Assembly: GCF_003332275.1 (NCBI RefSeq)
Contig: NZ_QOVA01000003.1
Coordinates: 62,001 to 126,000 of the forward strand
DNA from: Edaphovirga cremea
GTDB lineage: Bacteria > Pseudomonadota > Gammaproteobacteria > Enterobacterales > Enterobacteriaceae
Direction: 5' to 3'
DNA: 64,000 nt
Shown here: one piece after another, positions 24,980 through 32,275 of the stretch
Layout: every line of letters starts with the position of its first letter
How positions within the stretch are numbered: the first letter of the stretch is position 1
The notes under the pieces: generated by a model
Databases searched by the model: none
Seen by the model: only the letters and a program-made list of their open reading frames with translations
Told to the model about the DNA's origin: nothing
Made by a program: the position numbers and the translations under genes

Positions 24980-25146
24980 TTTCATTTGTTGACTATTATT
25001 ACAGCTAAATGCTTATTCTTATGAAATGTAACATGTAGCTGTTTTTTGATAGTTAAAAACATGCATATCAGTGGTCTTCAACTGCTGGTGGCTGGCGGGC
25101 ATGGGGTACCAGTGTTGCTGGTATGTCCGCTCAATACCACTCATCT

Positions 25147-25305
25147 TTAAGTTTTTCCTCCTTTCGACCATAAACCCAAATCGTTTATAAACCTACCAAT
25201 AATCATTTTATTACTGGACTGGATGCCTTGTTGCCTGGATTCTTCGACCATCTGAGCAATAACACCCTTAGCGGTTAAGGCTGGTGGAATTGGCTGCATG
25301 TCCAT
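25147..25305 (-). CDS. Small protein overlapping the RHH gene, 52 aa
   Basis: From ATG 25305, inside the 3' end of the ribbon-helix-helix gene and in a different frame. It reads PIPPALTAKGVIAQMVEESRQQG, NKMIIGRFINDLGLWSKGG. A degenerate second copy at 22565-22715 keeps the same start region and sequence, which supports this frame as once functional. It may be helical and bind its overlapping partner, as toxin-antitoxin pairs do; that is speculation. Confidence 0.45.
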   Translation of the reverse strand: MDMQPIPPALTAKGVIAQMVEESRQQGIQSSNKMIIGRFINDLGLWSKGGKT

Positions 25306-25546
25306 GGTAATGATTAAGCTCAGTCAAAGCACCGGTACCCGTAAACAAACCTTCCATGCGACCTATGAGCACCTCAATGCGTGACTCTGGCGAACGCGAA
25401 CTACCAGGTCTCCCTAATTTCTCCAACACAGCACTAAGTAACCACGCCGATTTATCCTTCCCTGTTTCTTTCACTGCATCATCAATCTCCCTGGCTAAGT
25501 CAGCCTGTACCCTGAACGAAAACACCTTGCTTGGTTGTATCACTTT
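25268..25546 (-). CDS. Ribbon-helix-helix DNA-binding protein
   Basis: 92 aa from ATG 25546. VFSFRVQADLAREIDDAVKETGKDKSAWLLSAVLEKLG is a ribbon-helix-helix fold with the contacting strand VFSFRV and the expected helix pair; the rest (SPESRIEVLIGRMEGLF) is helical. It runs divergently from 25729, with short palindromes in the gap that could be its operators. It overlaps the 52-aa gene by 38 bp. Possibly an autoregulator of both sides, or the antitoxin of an overlapping pair. Confidence 0.65.
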   Translation of the reverse strand, partial: KVIQPSKVFSFRVQADLAREIDDAVKETGKDKSAWLLSAVLEKLGRPGSSRSPESRIEVLIGRMEGLFTGTGALTELNHYHGHAANSTSLNR

Positions 25547-25642
25547 CATCTGCAAACACCGTAAACAGTCATATGGCAGTAACCCGCATAGCCTGATGTA
25601 AACGCGTATACGGCTGTAAATCACAAATTTACTACATCCCTA

Positions 25643-25669
25643 TTATTGCAACAATAAACAATATTATTG
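25643..25669. promoter_or_regulatory. Palindromes in the divergent control region
   Basis: TTATTG-CAA-CAATAA (25643-25657) and CAATA-T-TATTG (25659-25669) lie side by side between divergent RHH genes. Both share the half-site TATTG/CAATA. Short repeated half-sites are usual for RHH operators. Confidence 0.45.
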
Positions 25670-25728
25670 CAATTAATGAAATGTGGAAATATATTATAAC
25701 TGTATAAATACTCAGTTGAGGTCAAGAA

Positions 25729-25899
25729 ATGAACCGTAAAAGCAATACTCAAGCTGTGCTCCTGACGCGGGAACAAGTCCAGGCGCTACAGCGTTTGCAA
25801 GAACAGGAACGCAAGCGCTCTGAACTGGGTATCACTCCTTCCATACATGAAGTTGCTCGCCGCTTGATGAACCAGGCTCTCAACAAGGCTGAGGGCTAA
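25729..25899 (+). CDS. Small RHH-like or helical regulator, 56 aa
   Basis: MNRKSNTQAVLLTREQVQAL then QRLQEQERKRSELGITPSIHEVARRLMNQAL. An initial strand (AVLLT) followed by two helices around a GITPSIHEVARRL turn fits a minimal ribbon-helix-helix protein. It is divergent from the other RHH gene and lies 3 bp before the tail-fibre-assembly-like gene, so it probably regulates that operon. Confidence 0.55.
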   Translation: MNRKSNTQAVLLTREQVQALQRLQEQERKRSELGITPSIHEVARRLMNQALNKAEG

Positions 25900-25902
25900 T
25901 TC

Positions 25903-26250
25903 ATGGAGAGAACTTATCAGCCTGGTCGCGTGAATGCCGTTGGATGTGCATCTGCACCGAAAGATCGCTTTGGTCGCCCCTATATGTATTTACAGACAGC
26001 GGGCCGCCAACCTGAATGGCAACCATCTCCAATGACAGCCTCAGAGGCCCGCACTATCAGGGCAGAGGCGCTGAATGAGGCGTATATCGAGGTCACCGCA
26101 CTACAAGCCGCTGCCAGCATTCAGTTGGCTACGGCAGAGGAAATAGCGGCATTGAAATCGTGGCAAATCTACCTGGTACAGATGAATCGCGTAGACCCTG
26201 AACTCCCTCTGAAAATTGTTTGGCCTGAAAAACCTGTAGGTGGTCTGTAA
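25903..26250 (+). CDS. Protein with tail-fibre-assembly-like C-terminus
   Basis: 115 aa. The last ~35 residues, ALKSWQIYLVQMNRVDPELPLKIVWPEKP, match the end of caudovirus tail fibre assembly chaperones (pattern W-x-x-Y-x-x-x-L-x-x-V-D-x-x-x-P-x-I-x-WP-x-x-P). The N-terminal ~60 residues (FGRPYMYLQTAGRQPEWQPSPM) are less clear. A tail protein in an element without tail genes suggests interaction with helper-phage tails. It starts 3 bp after an RHH gene, and its stop overlaps the next start (TAATG). Confidence 0.55.
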   Translation: MERTYQPGRVNAVGCASAPKDRFGRPYMYLQTAGRQPEWQPSPMTASEARTIRAEALNEAYIEVTALQAAASIQLATAEEIAALKSWQIYLVQMNRVDPELPLKIVWPEKPVGGL

Positions 26251-27053
26251 TGGCGCACATGAACCTTTTAACCCTTTTACCGACACTGCTTGGTGGTAGA
26301 AAACGAAATCAAGCAAATCAGCCCCATGAGGAGAAATCAGCTATGCACGACTTTTCACACTTGAATGGTATTGGTGGCGACATTCAAAAAACCGCAGCCA
26401 AGATCAGGGCAAACAACGGTGATGATAGCGAGAAAGCCTTTATTAAAGCGGGCGACCCAACCAAGCTGGCCCGCCCTGGTCAGCATAGTCGCGGCCATAA
26501 CGTGGCGGTGTCCGATGAGGGCAAGGCCAATCCCATTCTGGCGGTTAGCCTGTTGAAAGAAACTGATCTTAAATCCAGTCAAATTAAAGCCCGCTGCGCT
26601 TCCGAACCGCAAGCGCTCTCCAAATTCACGCAGAACTTTATGGAAGAGCACGATCCGGGCTGGGAGTTTCAGGACGGGGAAGAACAAGCCCTGACGGCAC
26701 AAACGTACTCCATCAATAACAGGGATGAGAACGGCTTTCATGCTGCGCGTGATCGCGCCATCAAGGCACTGAAGAAAATGGAAGAGCCGCTGACGGAAGA
26801 CGAGATTAAGGACCTGACGGCGCGAACCATCGAAATGAAAAACGCCAGCGAACCCAATACACCGGATAACGTTGAGGCCCGTAAGAAGGCTGATGAAGAA
26901 TACAAGCAGGAAGTTGCCCTGGCTACAGCCCGCCGCAATGATCGGTATCGTGCATCCGGGCAAGCCATTCCAGGGGATACGCGGCGGGTTAACGGCAGGA
27001 TTGAAGGCCCTGCCGATGAGGTTGACCGCCTTAAATCACAACTTCCAGGCTGA
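26250..27053 (+). CDS. Hypothetical satellite protein, 267 aa, paralogue A
   Basis: ATG 26250 overlaps the previous stop. After a short hydrophobic start (MNLLTLLPTLLGG), the protein is charged and helical. The central part has HNVAVSDEGKANPILAVSLL, FTQNFMEEHDPGWEFQDGEEQ and NNRDENGFHAARDRAIKALKKMEE; all three blocks recur in the next gene. The C-terminal ~70 residues, rich in lysine, glutamate and arginine, are unique to this copy. An internal ATG at 26343 is a possible shorter start. I do not recognise the family. A structural or scaffold-like role is only a guess. Confidence 0.6.
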   Translation: MAHMNLLTLLPTLLGGRKRNQANQPHEEKSAMHDFSHLNGIGGDIQKTAAKIRANNGDDSEKAFIKAGDPTKLARPGQHSRGHNVAVSDEGKANPILAVSLLKETDLKSSQIKARCASEPQALSKFTQNFMEEHDPGWEFQDGEEQALTAQTYSINNRDENGFHAARDRAIKALKKMEEPLTEDEIKDLTARTIEMKNASEPNTPDNVEARKKADEEYKQEVALATARRNDRYRASGQAIPGDTRRVNGRIEGPADEVDRLKSQLPG

Positions 27054-27074
27054 TACTGCGCCGAGGTCCATGCT

Positions 27075-27560
27075 ATGAGCTTTCGACATCTGGCACCGCC
27101 GCAATATTACCGATCGGGACGTGATAACTCATTAAGTGCTCGGATGGCGCGTATCAATGAGCTTTCTGAGCCTGAACTCGAAGATTCACCCGCAGTAGAT
27201 AGCCATTCAAATGCTCACAGGATAGCCGTGAGCCAAGAGGCCAAAAATAACCCTGTTCTGGCGCTGAAACTCATCCAGCGGGGTGAGAAGAGCAAAAAAG
27301 CTATCCGTCTCCTGGCTGACAGTTACCGCAATCTGAGTATGTTCACCCAACGCAGAATGGAGAAGGTTTGTCCGGGTTGGGAATGTCTGGATGATGAGGA
27401 CAAGAACCTTGAAGCCTTTAATTACAGCTTGTGGAACAACGATGAAAACGGTTATCGAGCCGGATTCAGGGCCGCTATCACAGCCCTGGAGAAATACGTA
27501 GAGCAGCCAACGCTGCAAGATATGAATAACTTAATGATTAAACTGAGGGGCCTTTCATGA
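27075..27560 (+). CDS. Hypothetical satellite protein, 161 aa, paralogue B
   Basis: It shares three blocks with paralogue A: HRIAVSQEAKNNPVLALKLI, FTQRRMEKVCPGWECLDDEDK and NNDENGYRAGFRAAITALEKYVE. It lacks A's C-terminal extension and has a different N-terminus (FRHLAPPQYYRSGRDNSLSARMARINELSE). It lies 21 bp after A, and its stop overlaps the next start (ATGA). The A/B pair arose by duplication and divergence. Function unknown. Confidence 0.6.
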   Translation: MSFRHLAPPQYYRSGRDNSLSARMARINELSEPELEDSPAVDSHSNAHRIAVSQEAKNNPVLALKLIQRGEKSKKAIRLLADSYRNLSMFTQRRMEKVCPGWECLDDEDKNLEAFNYSLWNNDENGYRAGFRAAITALEKYVEQPTLQDMNNLMIKLRGLS

Positions 27561-27742
27561 ATAGCACTGTAATGACGTTGGAAAAATCCAAGATCATCGT
27601 GCTGAGCAAACCGGTTGAGCTGTGTATGCCGCTGGGCGGTGGAGCCCATCCCGAGGTTCCAGAAAAAAATGGGTCCTTCCCAGCAACATTTATTACACGG
27701 GTCATTGCGCGCCGTGGTGTTTCCCTAGCTATGAAATTTTGA
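27557..27742 (+). CDS. Small hypothetical protein, 61 aa
   Basis: Coupled to paralogue B by an ATGA overlap. The N-terminal part looks like a beta strand pair (MTLEKSKIIVLSKPVELCMPLGGG), and the C-terminal part is basic. It ends 7 bp before the TTGACACTT repeat array. Real by context; no family recognised. Confidence 0.4.
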   Translation: MNSTVMTLEKSKIIVLSKPVELCMPLGGGAHPEVPEKNGSFPATFITRVIARRGVSLAMKF

Positions 27743-27748
27743 ATTTGA

Positions 27749-27950
27749 TTGACACTTTACACTTGTCACTTTTTGTTGATGAGTTGTTAAAAGCCAAGCG
27801 CTGCAAGGTCTGGCGGGAAAATGCCGGTAATTTTGATTGACAGTTTGATTGACACTTTTCCGGTTGAAAGTGTCAAGTTGACAGAAAAAGTGTCAAGCGG
27901 TTGACACTTTACACTTTGATTGACACTTCACCGCCGCGAGCTTGACACAT
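27749..27950. repeat. TTGACACTTT repeat array upstream of the terminase-like gene
   Basis: Nine copies or near copies of TTGACACTTT in both orientations: + at 27749, 27849, 27901, 27920 (TTGACACTTC) and 27942 (TTGACACAT); reverse (AAAGTGTCAA) at 27867 and 27887; shortened TTGACAG at 27837 and 27878. The repeats sit 37-240 bp before ATG 27987. They could be the binding sites of that protein, either as operators or as a packaging-recognition site. Confidence 0.65.
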
Positions 27951-27986
27951 TGAGCAGGCGAGCAGGCAAGAACGGGAGCAAACATA

Positions 27987-28562
27987 ATGAGTCTGATGAG
28001 CGTTAGCCAGTACGCAAAACACGCCGGTATGAGTCGCCAGGCTCTTTATACCTGGGAGGCTAAGCAGGGATTTCCGGTGCGGGTAGATGGCAAGATTGAC
28101 CAGGCGGCATGCGATGCCTATCTGAGGCAGTTTCGTGACAGTCATGATCCACGGATGAAGAACGCCAAAAGCAAGACAGCGCCAGCCAGGGTTAAGTCAA
28201 AGGCAGGTCACGAACTGACTGAAATGAGTGTGGCCGACATTAAGCAGCATCTGGCGGGATGTGTTGGACTAGCGGCCAGCATGGACCCGGATGAGCGTGC
28301 AGGAGTAGCGGCCAAGGCTGCGGGCCTCTATCTGAGTGAGGGGCCCGATAACCCACCTGTGACCTTTGGCGGTTACCGCCTGTCTATCGTTGAAGTACCC
28401 ACGCACGAAATCGGGCAGATCATTGCTGGTGGTGCCTTTGGGCTATCTGCTGCTGACGTGGTATTTGAGTGCCGTGAACATATTTTATATGTGATGGACA
28501 ATGAAGCAGAGACATACTCAGTGATCCCCGCGTTACTCTTTGCCCTCGGAAGTGATGAATAA
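27987..28562 (+). CDS. Small-terminase-like (Nu1-type) DNA-binding protein
   Basis: 191 aa behind GGGAGCAAACATA. Residues 4-50 form a winged-helix like that of phage Nu1/TerS proteins: VSQYAKHAGMSRQALYTWEAKQGFP, then a wing VRVDGKIDQAACDAYLRQFRDSHDPRM. A basic linker (KNAKSKTAPARVKSKA) and a ~110-residue C-terminal domain follow; the latter does not match terminases I know. With a cluster of repeats directly upstream it could redirect helper packaging or simply be a regulator. No large terminase is present in the element. Confidence 0.45.
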   Translation: MSLMSVSQYAKHAGMSRQALYTWEAKQGFPVRVDGKIDQAACDAYLRQFRDSHDPRMKNAKSKTAPARVKSKAGHELTEMSVADIKQHLAGCVGLAASMDPDERAGVAAKAAGLYLSEGPDNPPVTFGGYRLSIVEVPTHEIGQIIAGGAFGLSAADVVFECREHILYVMDNEAETYSVIPALLFALGSDE

Positions 28563-28604
28563 ATGACAATCTAGCGGGCTATAGACTCGCATTCTCCAAC
28601 TTTT

Positions 28605-28628
28605 GCCAGCCCTGTGCTGGCTTTTTTT
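28605..28628 (+). terminator. Rho-independent terminator
   Basis: Stem GCCAGC/GCTGGC (28605-28610 with 28616-28621) followed by seven T residues, 43 bp after the terminase-like gene. Confidence 0.88.
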
Positions 28629-28696
28629 CATCGGCAGTTGCGGTATGTACGAGTAAACGATTTCGGCTGGCTATTTCACTGACTGAGGGTACCAAA

Positions 28697-28885
28697 ATGG
28701 TAAAGCGTGAATTGATTGAGAATGCATTGATCGCAGTAGCCAGGCAGCAGGGAATTGACCTGAACGGCAAGGAATTACTTGATATTCGGACAAAGGTAGC
28801 GGCAACGCTCGCAGCCAAAGAACGCCATAGACAACGGATGAATGCACCGGTTTACCAGTGGAAGAAACCAGAACCGAGGCGGTAA
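28697..28885 (+). CDS. Small hypothetical protein, 62 aa
   Basis: KRELIENALIAVARQQGIDLNGKELLDIRTKVAATLAAKERHRQR is helical and basic, ending in WKKPEPRR. It follows a terminator, so it has its own promoter in 28630-28690. A small DNA- or RNA-binding protein is plausible. Family not recognised. Confidence 0.45.
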   Translation: MVKRELIENALIAVARQQGIDLNGKELLDIRTKVAATLAAKERHRQRMNAPVYQWKKPEPRR

Positions 28886-28953
28886 CCGGCGACACGGGTA
28901 AAAACAAAAAGGGTAAGGTTGTCAGCAAGATAGGTTCGTAACCTACCTTTCTG

Positions 28954-29049
28954 ATGAGCTTTGGCACCTACCAGATTGAGCATGAAGATTTTGCGTACAC
29001 CTTGAGCGAAGAACAGCAGCAGCGACTTAAAACCTTTGACGGGGTCTAG
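28954..29049 (+). CDS. Possible 31-aa peptide
   Basis: ATG 28954 to TAG 29049 encodes SFGTYQIEHEDFAYTLSEEQ, then QQRLKTFDGV. Composition is protein-like, but the ribosome site is poor (no clear purine run). It may be the broken end of a longer gene. Confidence 0.25.
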   Translation: MSFGTYQIEHEDFAYTLSEEQQQRLKTFDGV

Positions 29050-29097
29050 TTGGAGAGCAACAGTATGCTAATTACTGTTGCTTTACTCAAAAGATTA

Positions 29098-29460
29098 TTA
29101 GTTATCTAAATGCCACTCGGGGCTATCAGGGAAAGAGAAATGACTCTGGATCAGTTCATTTGTCCACGCTAAAACCAAACACAATCCAGAATTACTAACC
29201 CCCCATTTACGGCGTTCCTGTCCAGCATAGCCACCGTAAATCATGTTTATGCGCTTTTCGTATTCTCTCTCAAATTTCATACTTTCATGAAAATGAATAC
29301 TTAAATCAAGGTCACTACCACAGCGTTCTTTAAGGAAGCGTAATAGGCGTTCTTTATCTATAGCGTCATGAACTTCATCGATAGTGATGTGGTTGTACTT
29401 TCCTGTATCAATCAACGAATTAACTTGAAGAATGAGTAGGGTGACGAGAGATGCTTTCAT
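29098..29460 (-). CDS. Hypothetical cargo protein at the right end, 120 aa
   Basis: ATG 29460 is preceded by AAAGGAATAATT. The protein starts with a mildly hydrophobic stretch (MKASLVTLLILQVNSLI) and continues VHDAIDKERLLRFLKERCGSDLDLSIHFHES, REYEKRINMIYGGYAGQERRKWGVSN. The low GC matches other satellite cargo. It is the last gene before attR, a usual place for accessory genes. No family recognised. Confidence 0.5.
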   Translation of the reverse strand: MKASLVTLLILQVNSLIDTGKYNHITIDEVHDAIDKERLLRFLKERCGSDLDLSIHFHESMKFEREYEKRINMIYGGYAGQERRKWGVSNSGLCLVLAWTNELIQSHFSFPDSPEWHLDN

Positions 29461-29583
29461 AATTATTCCTTTGAATTATCAATATAATAAATATGGCGTA
29501 AGCAGTATCTGTTGGCATAAAACACATATCAAGTGATAAGCCGCTCTTTTTGTTCGTGTGTTTTCTGATTTGTTCACTAAACG

Positions 29584-29604
29584 GTGGGGTACTAGGTGGG
29601 GTAA
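29584..29604 (+). promoter_or_regulatory. Integrase arm-type sites, right end
   Basis: Two same-strand copies, GTGGGGTACT (29584-29593) and GTGGGGTAA (29596-29604), repeat the GTGGGGTAC motif found three times beside attL. Confidence 0.6.
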
Positions 29605-29609
29605 TAATA

Positions 29610-29646
29610 CAAAAAAGGCGCCAATCCAATAGGATAAAAGCGCCTC
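29610..29646 (-). terminator. fis-dusB terminator supplied by the satellite
   Basis: On the minus strand, AGGCGC/GCGCCT arms are followed by six T residues, 26 bp after the fis stop. It differs at several bases from the left copy at 13045-13078, so this one probably came with the element and replaced the original. Confidence 0.75.
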
Positions 29647-29648
29647 TT

Positions 29649-29686
29649 TTCAATACGTTAACTGATAGTAATCAGTTCATGCCGTA
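29649..29686 (+). repeat. attR: right copy of the 38-bp attachment repeat
   Basis: Identical to 13082-13119 and overlapping the last five codons of fis and its stop. Insertion here leaves the Fis protein sequence intact. Confidence 0.88.
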
Positions 29687-29968
29687 TTTTTTCAATTTCT
29701 TACGCAGCGTACCGCGGTTGATGCCCATCATCAGAGCAGCACGGGTCTGGTTGCCACGGGTGTATTGCATCACCATGTCCAACAGTGGCTGCTCAACTTC
29801 AGCCAGTACCAGCTCATAGAGGTCATTGACGTCTTGACCATTCAATTGAGCAAAATAGTTCTTCAGTGCTTGTTTAACCGAGTCACGCAGGGGCTTTTGG
29901 GTTACCTGATCCTGAGAGTTTACGGTAGAAACGGTCAGTACGTCAGAATTTACGCGTTGTTCGAACAT
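29672..29968 (-). CDS. fis: DNA-binding protein Fis
   Basis: 98-aa nucleoid protein that bends DNA, activates rRNA promoters and aids several site-specific recombinases. The sequence is essentially that of other enterobacteria, with the C-terminal helix-turn-helix [26 protein letters not shown] (residues 73-98) complete despite the satellite inserted at its end. It is the second gene of dusB-fis, 24 bp after dusB. The 3' codons form half of attR. Confidence 0.98.
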
Positions 29969-29992
29969 AGTTCTGTCAGCTCTTTTTTCTGT

Positions 29993-30958
29993 TTACGCAA
30001 GATTTTCGAAATATGCTTCCAACGCCTCCAGCTGTTCGCTGGCATCCTCTATGGCGTTGAATGAGCGCCGAAACTGGTCATTCGGAGCGTGTTCCTGCAA
30101 GTACCAGGACACGTGCTTGCGAGCGATGCGGAATCCTTTGCCTGAACCGTAAAAGTCGTGCAATTCCCCTACATGCTCTATTAGCAAGCGCTTTACCTCG
30201 CCGAGTGGCAAAGGTGCAAGCAGCTCTCCTGTTTCCAGATAGTGCTGGATTTCCCGGAAGATCCAAGGTCTCCCCTGAGCAGCACGCCCTATCATCAGAG
30301 CATCAGCTCCAGTGTAGTCGAGCACTGCCCTGGCTTTATGCGGGTCAGTTATGTCGCCATTCGCGATAATCGGAATGGAAACAGTCTGCTTGACTGCCCG
30401 AATGCTGTCGTACTCGGCATCACCATTAAACAGACAGGCACGTGTCCTGCCGTGAATGGTAAGCGCCTGAATACCACAGTCTTCAGCCAATCTGGCAATA
30501 TCTACACAATTACGGTGATCTGGAGCCCAGCCAGTGCGAATCTTAAGCGTGACCGGCACATCTACCGCAGCAACCACGGCAACCAGAATCTGTTTCACCA
30601 GATCCGGATACTGTAGCAACGCAGATCCAGCCAGCTTGCGATTCACTTTCTTCGCCGGACAACCCATATTGATGTCGATGATTTGGGCACCATTTGCCAC
30701 ATTGATTCTGGCGGCCGCCGCCATATCATCCGGGTCACAACCGGCAATTTGCACGGCGCGGATCCCAGGTTCATCGTTATGTACCATGCGCAGACGCGAC
30801 TTATCTGTACGCCACACCTCCGGATTGGAGGAGAGCATTTCAGATACAGCCATCCCAGCCCCCATTGCATGACATAAAGCACGAAATGGGCGGTCTGTAA
30901 TACCGGCCATTGGGGCGGCAATCAGGCAATTTGCAAGCTGGTGGTGTCCGATTCGCAT
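29993..30958 (-). CDS. dusB: tRNA-dihydrouridine synthase B
   Basis: FMN enzyme that reduces uridine to dihydrouridine in the tRNA D-loop. About 321 aa from ATG 30958, matching the usual start MRIGHHQL; six extra codons upstream (30976) are less likely. It has the Dus signature [20 protein letters not shown] with catalytic cysteine, [10 protein letters not shown], and the C-terminal helical domain with RKHVSWYLQ. It heads the dusB-fis operon; in E. coli, translation of dusB strongly affects Fis yield. Confidence 0.96.
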   Translation of the reverse strand: MRIGHHQLANCLIAAPMAGITDRPFRALCHAMGAGMAVSEMLSSNPEVWRTDKSRLRMVHNDEPGIRAVQIAGCDPDDMAAAARINVANGAQIIDINMGCPAKKVNRKLAGSALLQYPDLVKQILVAVVAAVDVPVTLKIRTGWAPDHRNCVDIARLAEDCGIQALTIHGRTRACLFNGDAEYDSIRAVKQTVSIPIIANGDITDPHKARAVLDYTGADALMIGRAAQGRPWIFREIQHYLETGELLAPLPLGEVKRLLIEHVGELHDFYGSGKGFRIARKHVSWYLQEHAPNDQFRRSFNAIEDASEQLEALEAYFENLA

Positions 30959-31308
30959 AGACAAAGATTTGACCATACTGTGTCCATAAGGGCGCGTATA
31001 TTACGCATTTTTTATCTGAGATGAAAGGCCAAACTTTGAGCAATTTGCCGCTATAGATCAATGAAAGTGAGTTTTTTCGTTGGGTATTTTTAATTTTTAG
31101 ATAAATAACAATGTATTAAGTGACGATGGTCAAAAGGTGCGCTGTGCTAAAATCCTTTGCATCCTGCGTGAATCTCCTGAAAATAACCCTCCTTGCAGAC
31201 GAAAAGTGTTGTTTTAAACAACAAAACGAGGGGCATTTCTGTGATGGACACCCCAACTTCGAGGGGAAATGCTGATGAATCTTGGGAAAAAGTAACAGAA
31301 AATATTAC

Positions 31309-31343
31309 TGCGACAGCCGTCAGTTGCGTTGACGGTTGTCGCA
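31309..31343. terminator. Hairpin between prmA and dusB
   Basis: Fourteen-base arms (31309-31322 with 31330-31343, one mismatch, TGCGACA/TGTCGCA ends) lie 14 bp after the prmA stop. T-rich DNA follows on the minus strand, so it probably ends prmA transcription. Confidence 0.6.
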
Positions 31344-31357
31344 TCGGGGAGTGATAA

Positions 31358-32239
31358 CTATTTTTTCACGCCCGTAATCCTGCACCACTCTTCTTTTTCA
31401 GCCACGGGGTCGAGCTGGAATTTCTCTCGATAGGCATCACACACGCTTTCAGCCTGTGACGCGAGGATGCCGGAAAGACCGAGATGTCCACCAGAAACGG
31501 GCAGGCAGCTGATTAAAGGCGCGAGTTCACGCAGCGGCCCTGCCAGAATATTGGCGACGACAACCTCAGCAGAAAGTTCTGCTGGCTGATCTTTTGGCAG
31601 ATAGAGTTCAAGACGCTCAGAAACGCCGTTACGCTGCGCATTGTCTCGACTGGCCTGAATGGCTTGCGGGTCGATGTCGATGCCGATAGCGCGCGCTGCA
31701 CCGAGTTTTAGCGCAGCGATAGCCAGGATGCCGGAACCACAGCCGAAATCGATCACGGTTTTGCCGTTCAGATCCAGGCCGTCGAGCCATTGCAGGCACA
31801 GCGCTGTCGTTGGATGAGTCCCCGTACCAAAGGCCAGACCCGGATCGAGCATCACGTTCACTGCGCCAGGATCGGGCACATCGCGCCAGCTCGGGCAGAT
31901 CCACAGACGTTGACCAAAGCGCATCGGGTGGAAGTTATCCATCCACTCACGTTCCCAGTCTTTGTCTTCAAGCTGTTCGATTTTATGCACAAACCCTGCG
32001 CCCAGCAGCGGATGGCTTGCCAGAATCGCGACCACCTCAGCCATATCGGTTTCAGCGTCATACAACCCAATCACATCCGTATCGCCCCATAGGCGGGTTT
32101 CACCAGGCAAGGGTTCGAACACCGGATTATCGTGCGTATCCTGAAAGGTAACCGAAACGGCACCGCTGTCGATTACCACGTCACCCAGGTTTTCCGCCTG
32201 GTTACCGGTGGTGTTAATTTTCAATTGAATCCAAGGCAT
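31358..32239 (-). CDS. prmA: Ribosomal protein L11 methyltransferase
   Basis: 293 aa. It trimethylates L11 using S-adenosylmethionine. The N-terminal substrate-recognition domain (~55 residues) is followed by the class I methyltransferase core: [41 protein letters not shown] (motif I), IDIDPQAI, and [13 protein letters not shown]. Length and sequence are normal. It lies 36 bp after panF and may be read from it. It ends before a hairpin. Confidence 0.97.
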   Translation of the reverse strand: MPWIQLKINTTGNQAENLGDVVIDSGAVSVTFQDTHDNPVFEPLPGETRLWGDTDVIGLYDAETDMAEVVAILASHPLLGAGFVHKIEQLEDKDWEREWMDNFHPMRFGQRLWICPSWRDVPDPGAVNVMLDPGLAFGTGTHPTTALCLQWLDGLDLNGKTVIDFGCGSGILAIAALKLGAARAIGIDIDPQAIQASRDNAQRNGVSERLELYLPKDQPAELSAEVVVANILAGPLRELAPLISCLPVSGGHLGLSGILASQAESVCDAYREKFQLDPVAEKEEWCRITGVKK

Positions 32240-32275
32240 AGCAAGTCTCTTTTTATGTGTATCTGATGATGCGTG

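Larger units (their letters stand above)
13082..29686. mobile_element. P4/PICI-like phage satellite integrated at the 3' end of fis
   Basis: The 16.6-kb segment is bounded by 38-bp perfect direct repeats (13082-13119 and 29649-29686) that contain the last codons of fis. It carries a P4-type tyrosine integrase next to the left end, repeated GTGGGGTAC arm-type sites at both ends, an AlpA-like regulator, an antirepressor, an Icd-like protein, a P4-type helicase with an iteron array, and a small-terminase-like protein. No capsid, tail tube or large terminase gene is present, so it cannot form particles alone. The gene set points to a satellite rather than a full prophage. It is named by architecture only; I do not know a named relative. 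Confidence 0.85.

Noticed and set aside
27749..27950. CRISPR array at the TTGACACTTT repeats
   Set aside because: The motif is too short, irregularly spaced and in both orientations.
13082..29686. Classic P4 prophage or intact prophage
   Set aside because: No sid, psu, delta or epsilon genes, no capsid, portal, tail tube or large terminase; the gene set fits a different satellite type.
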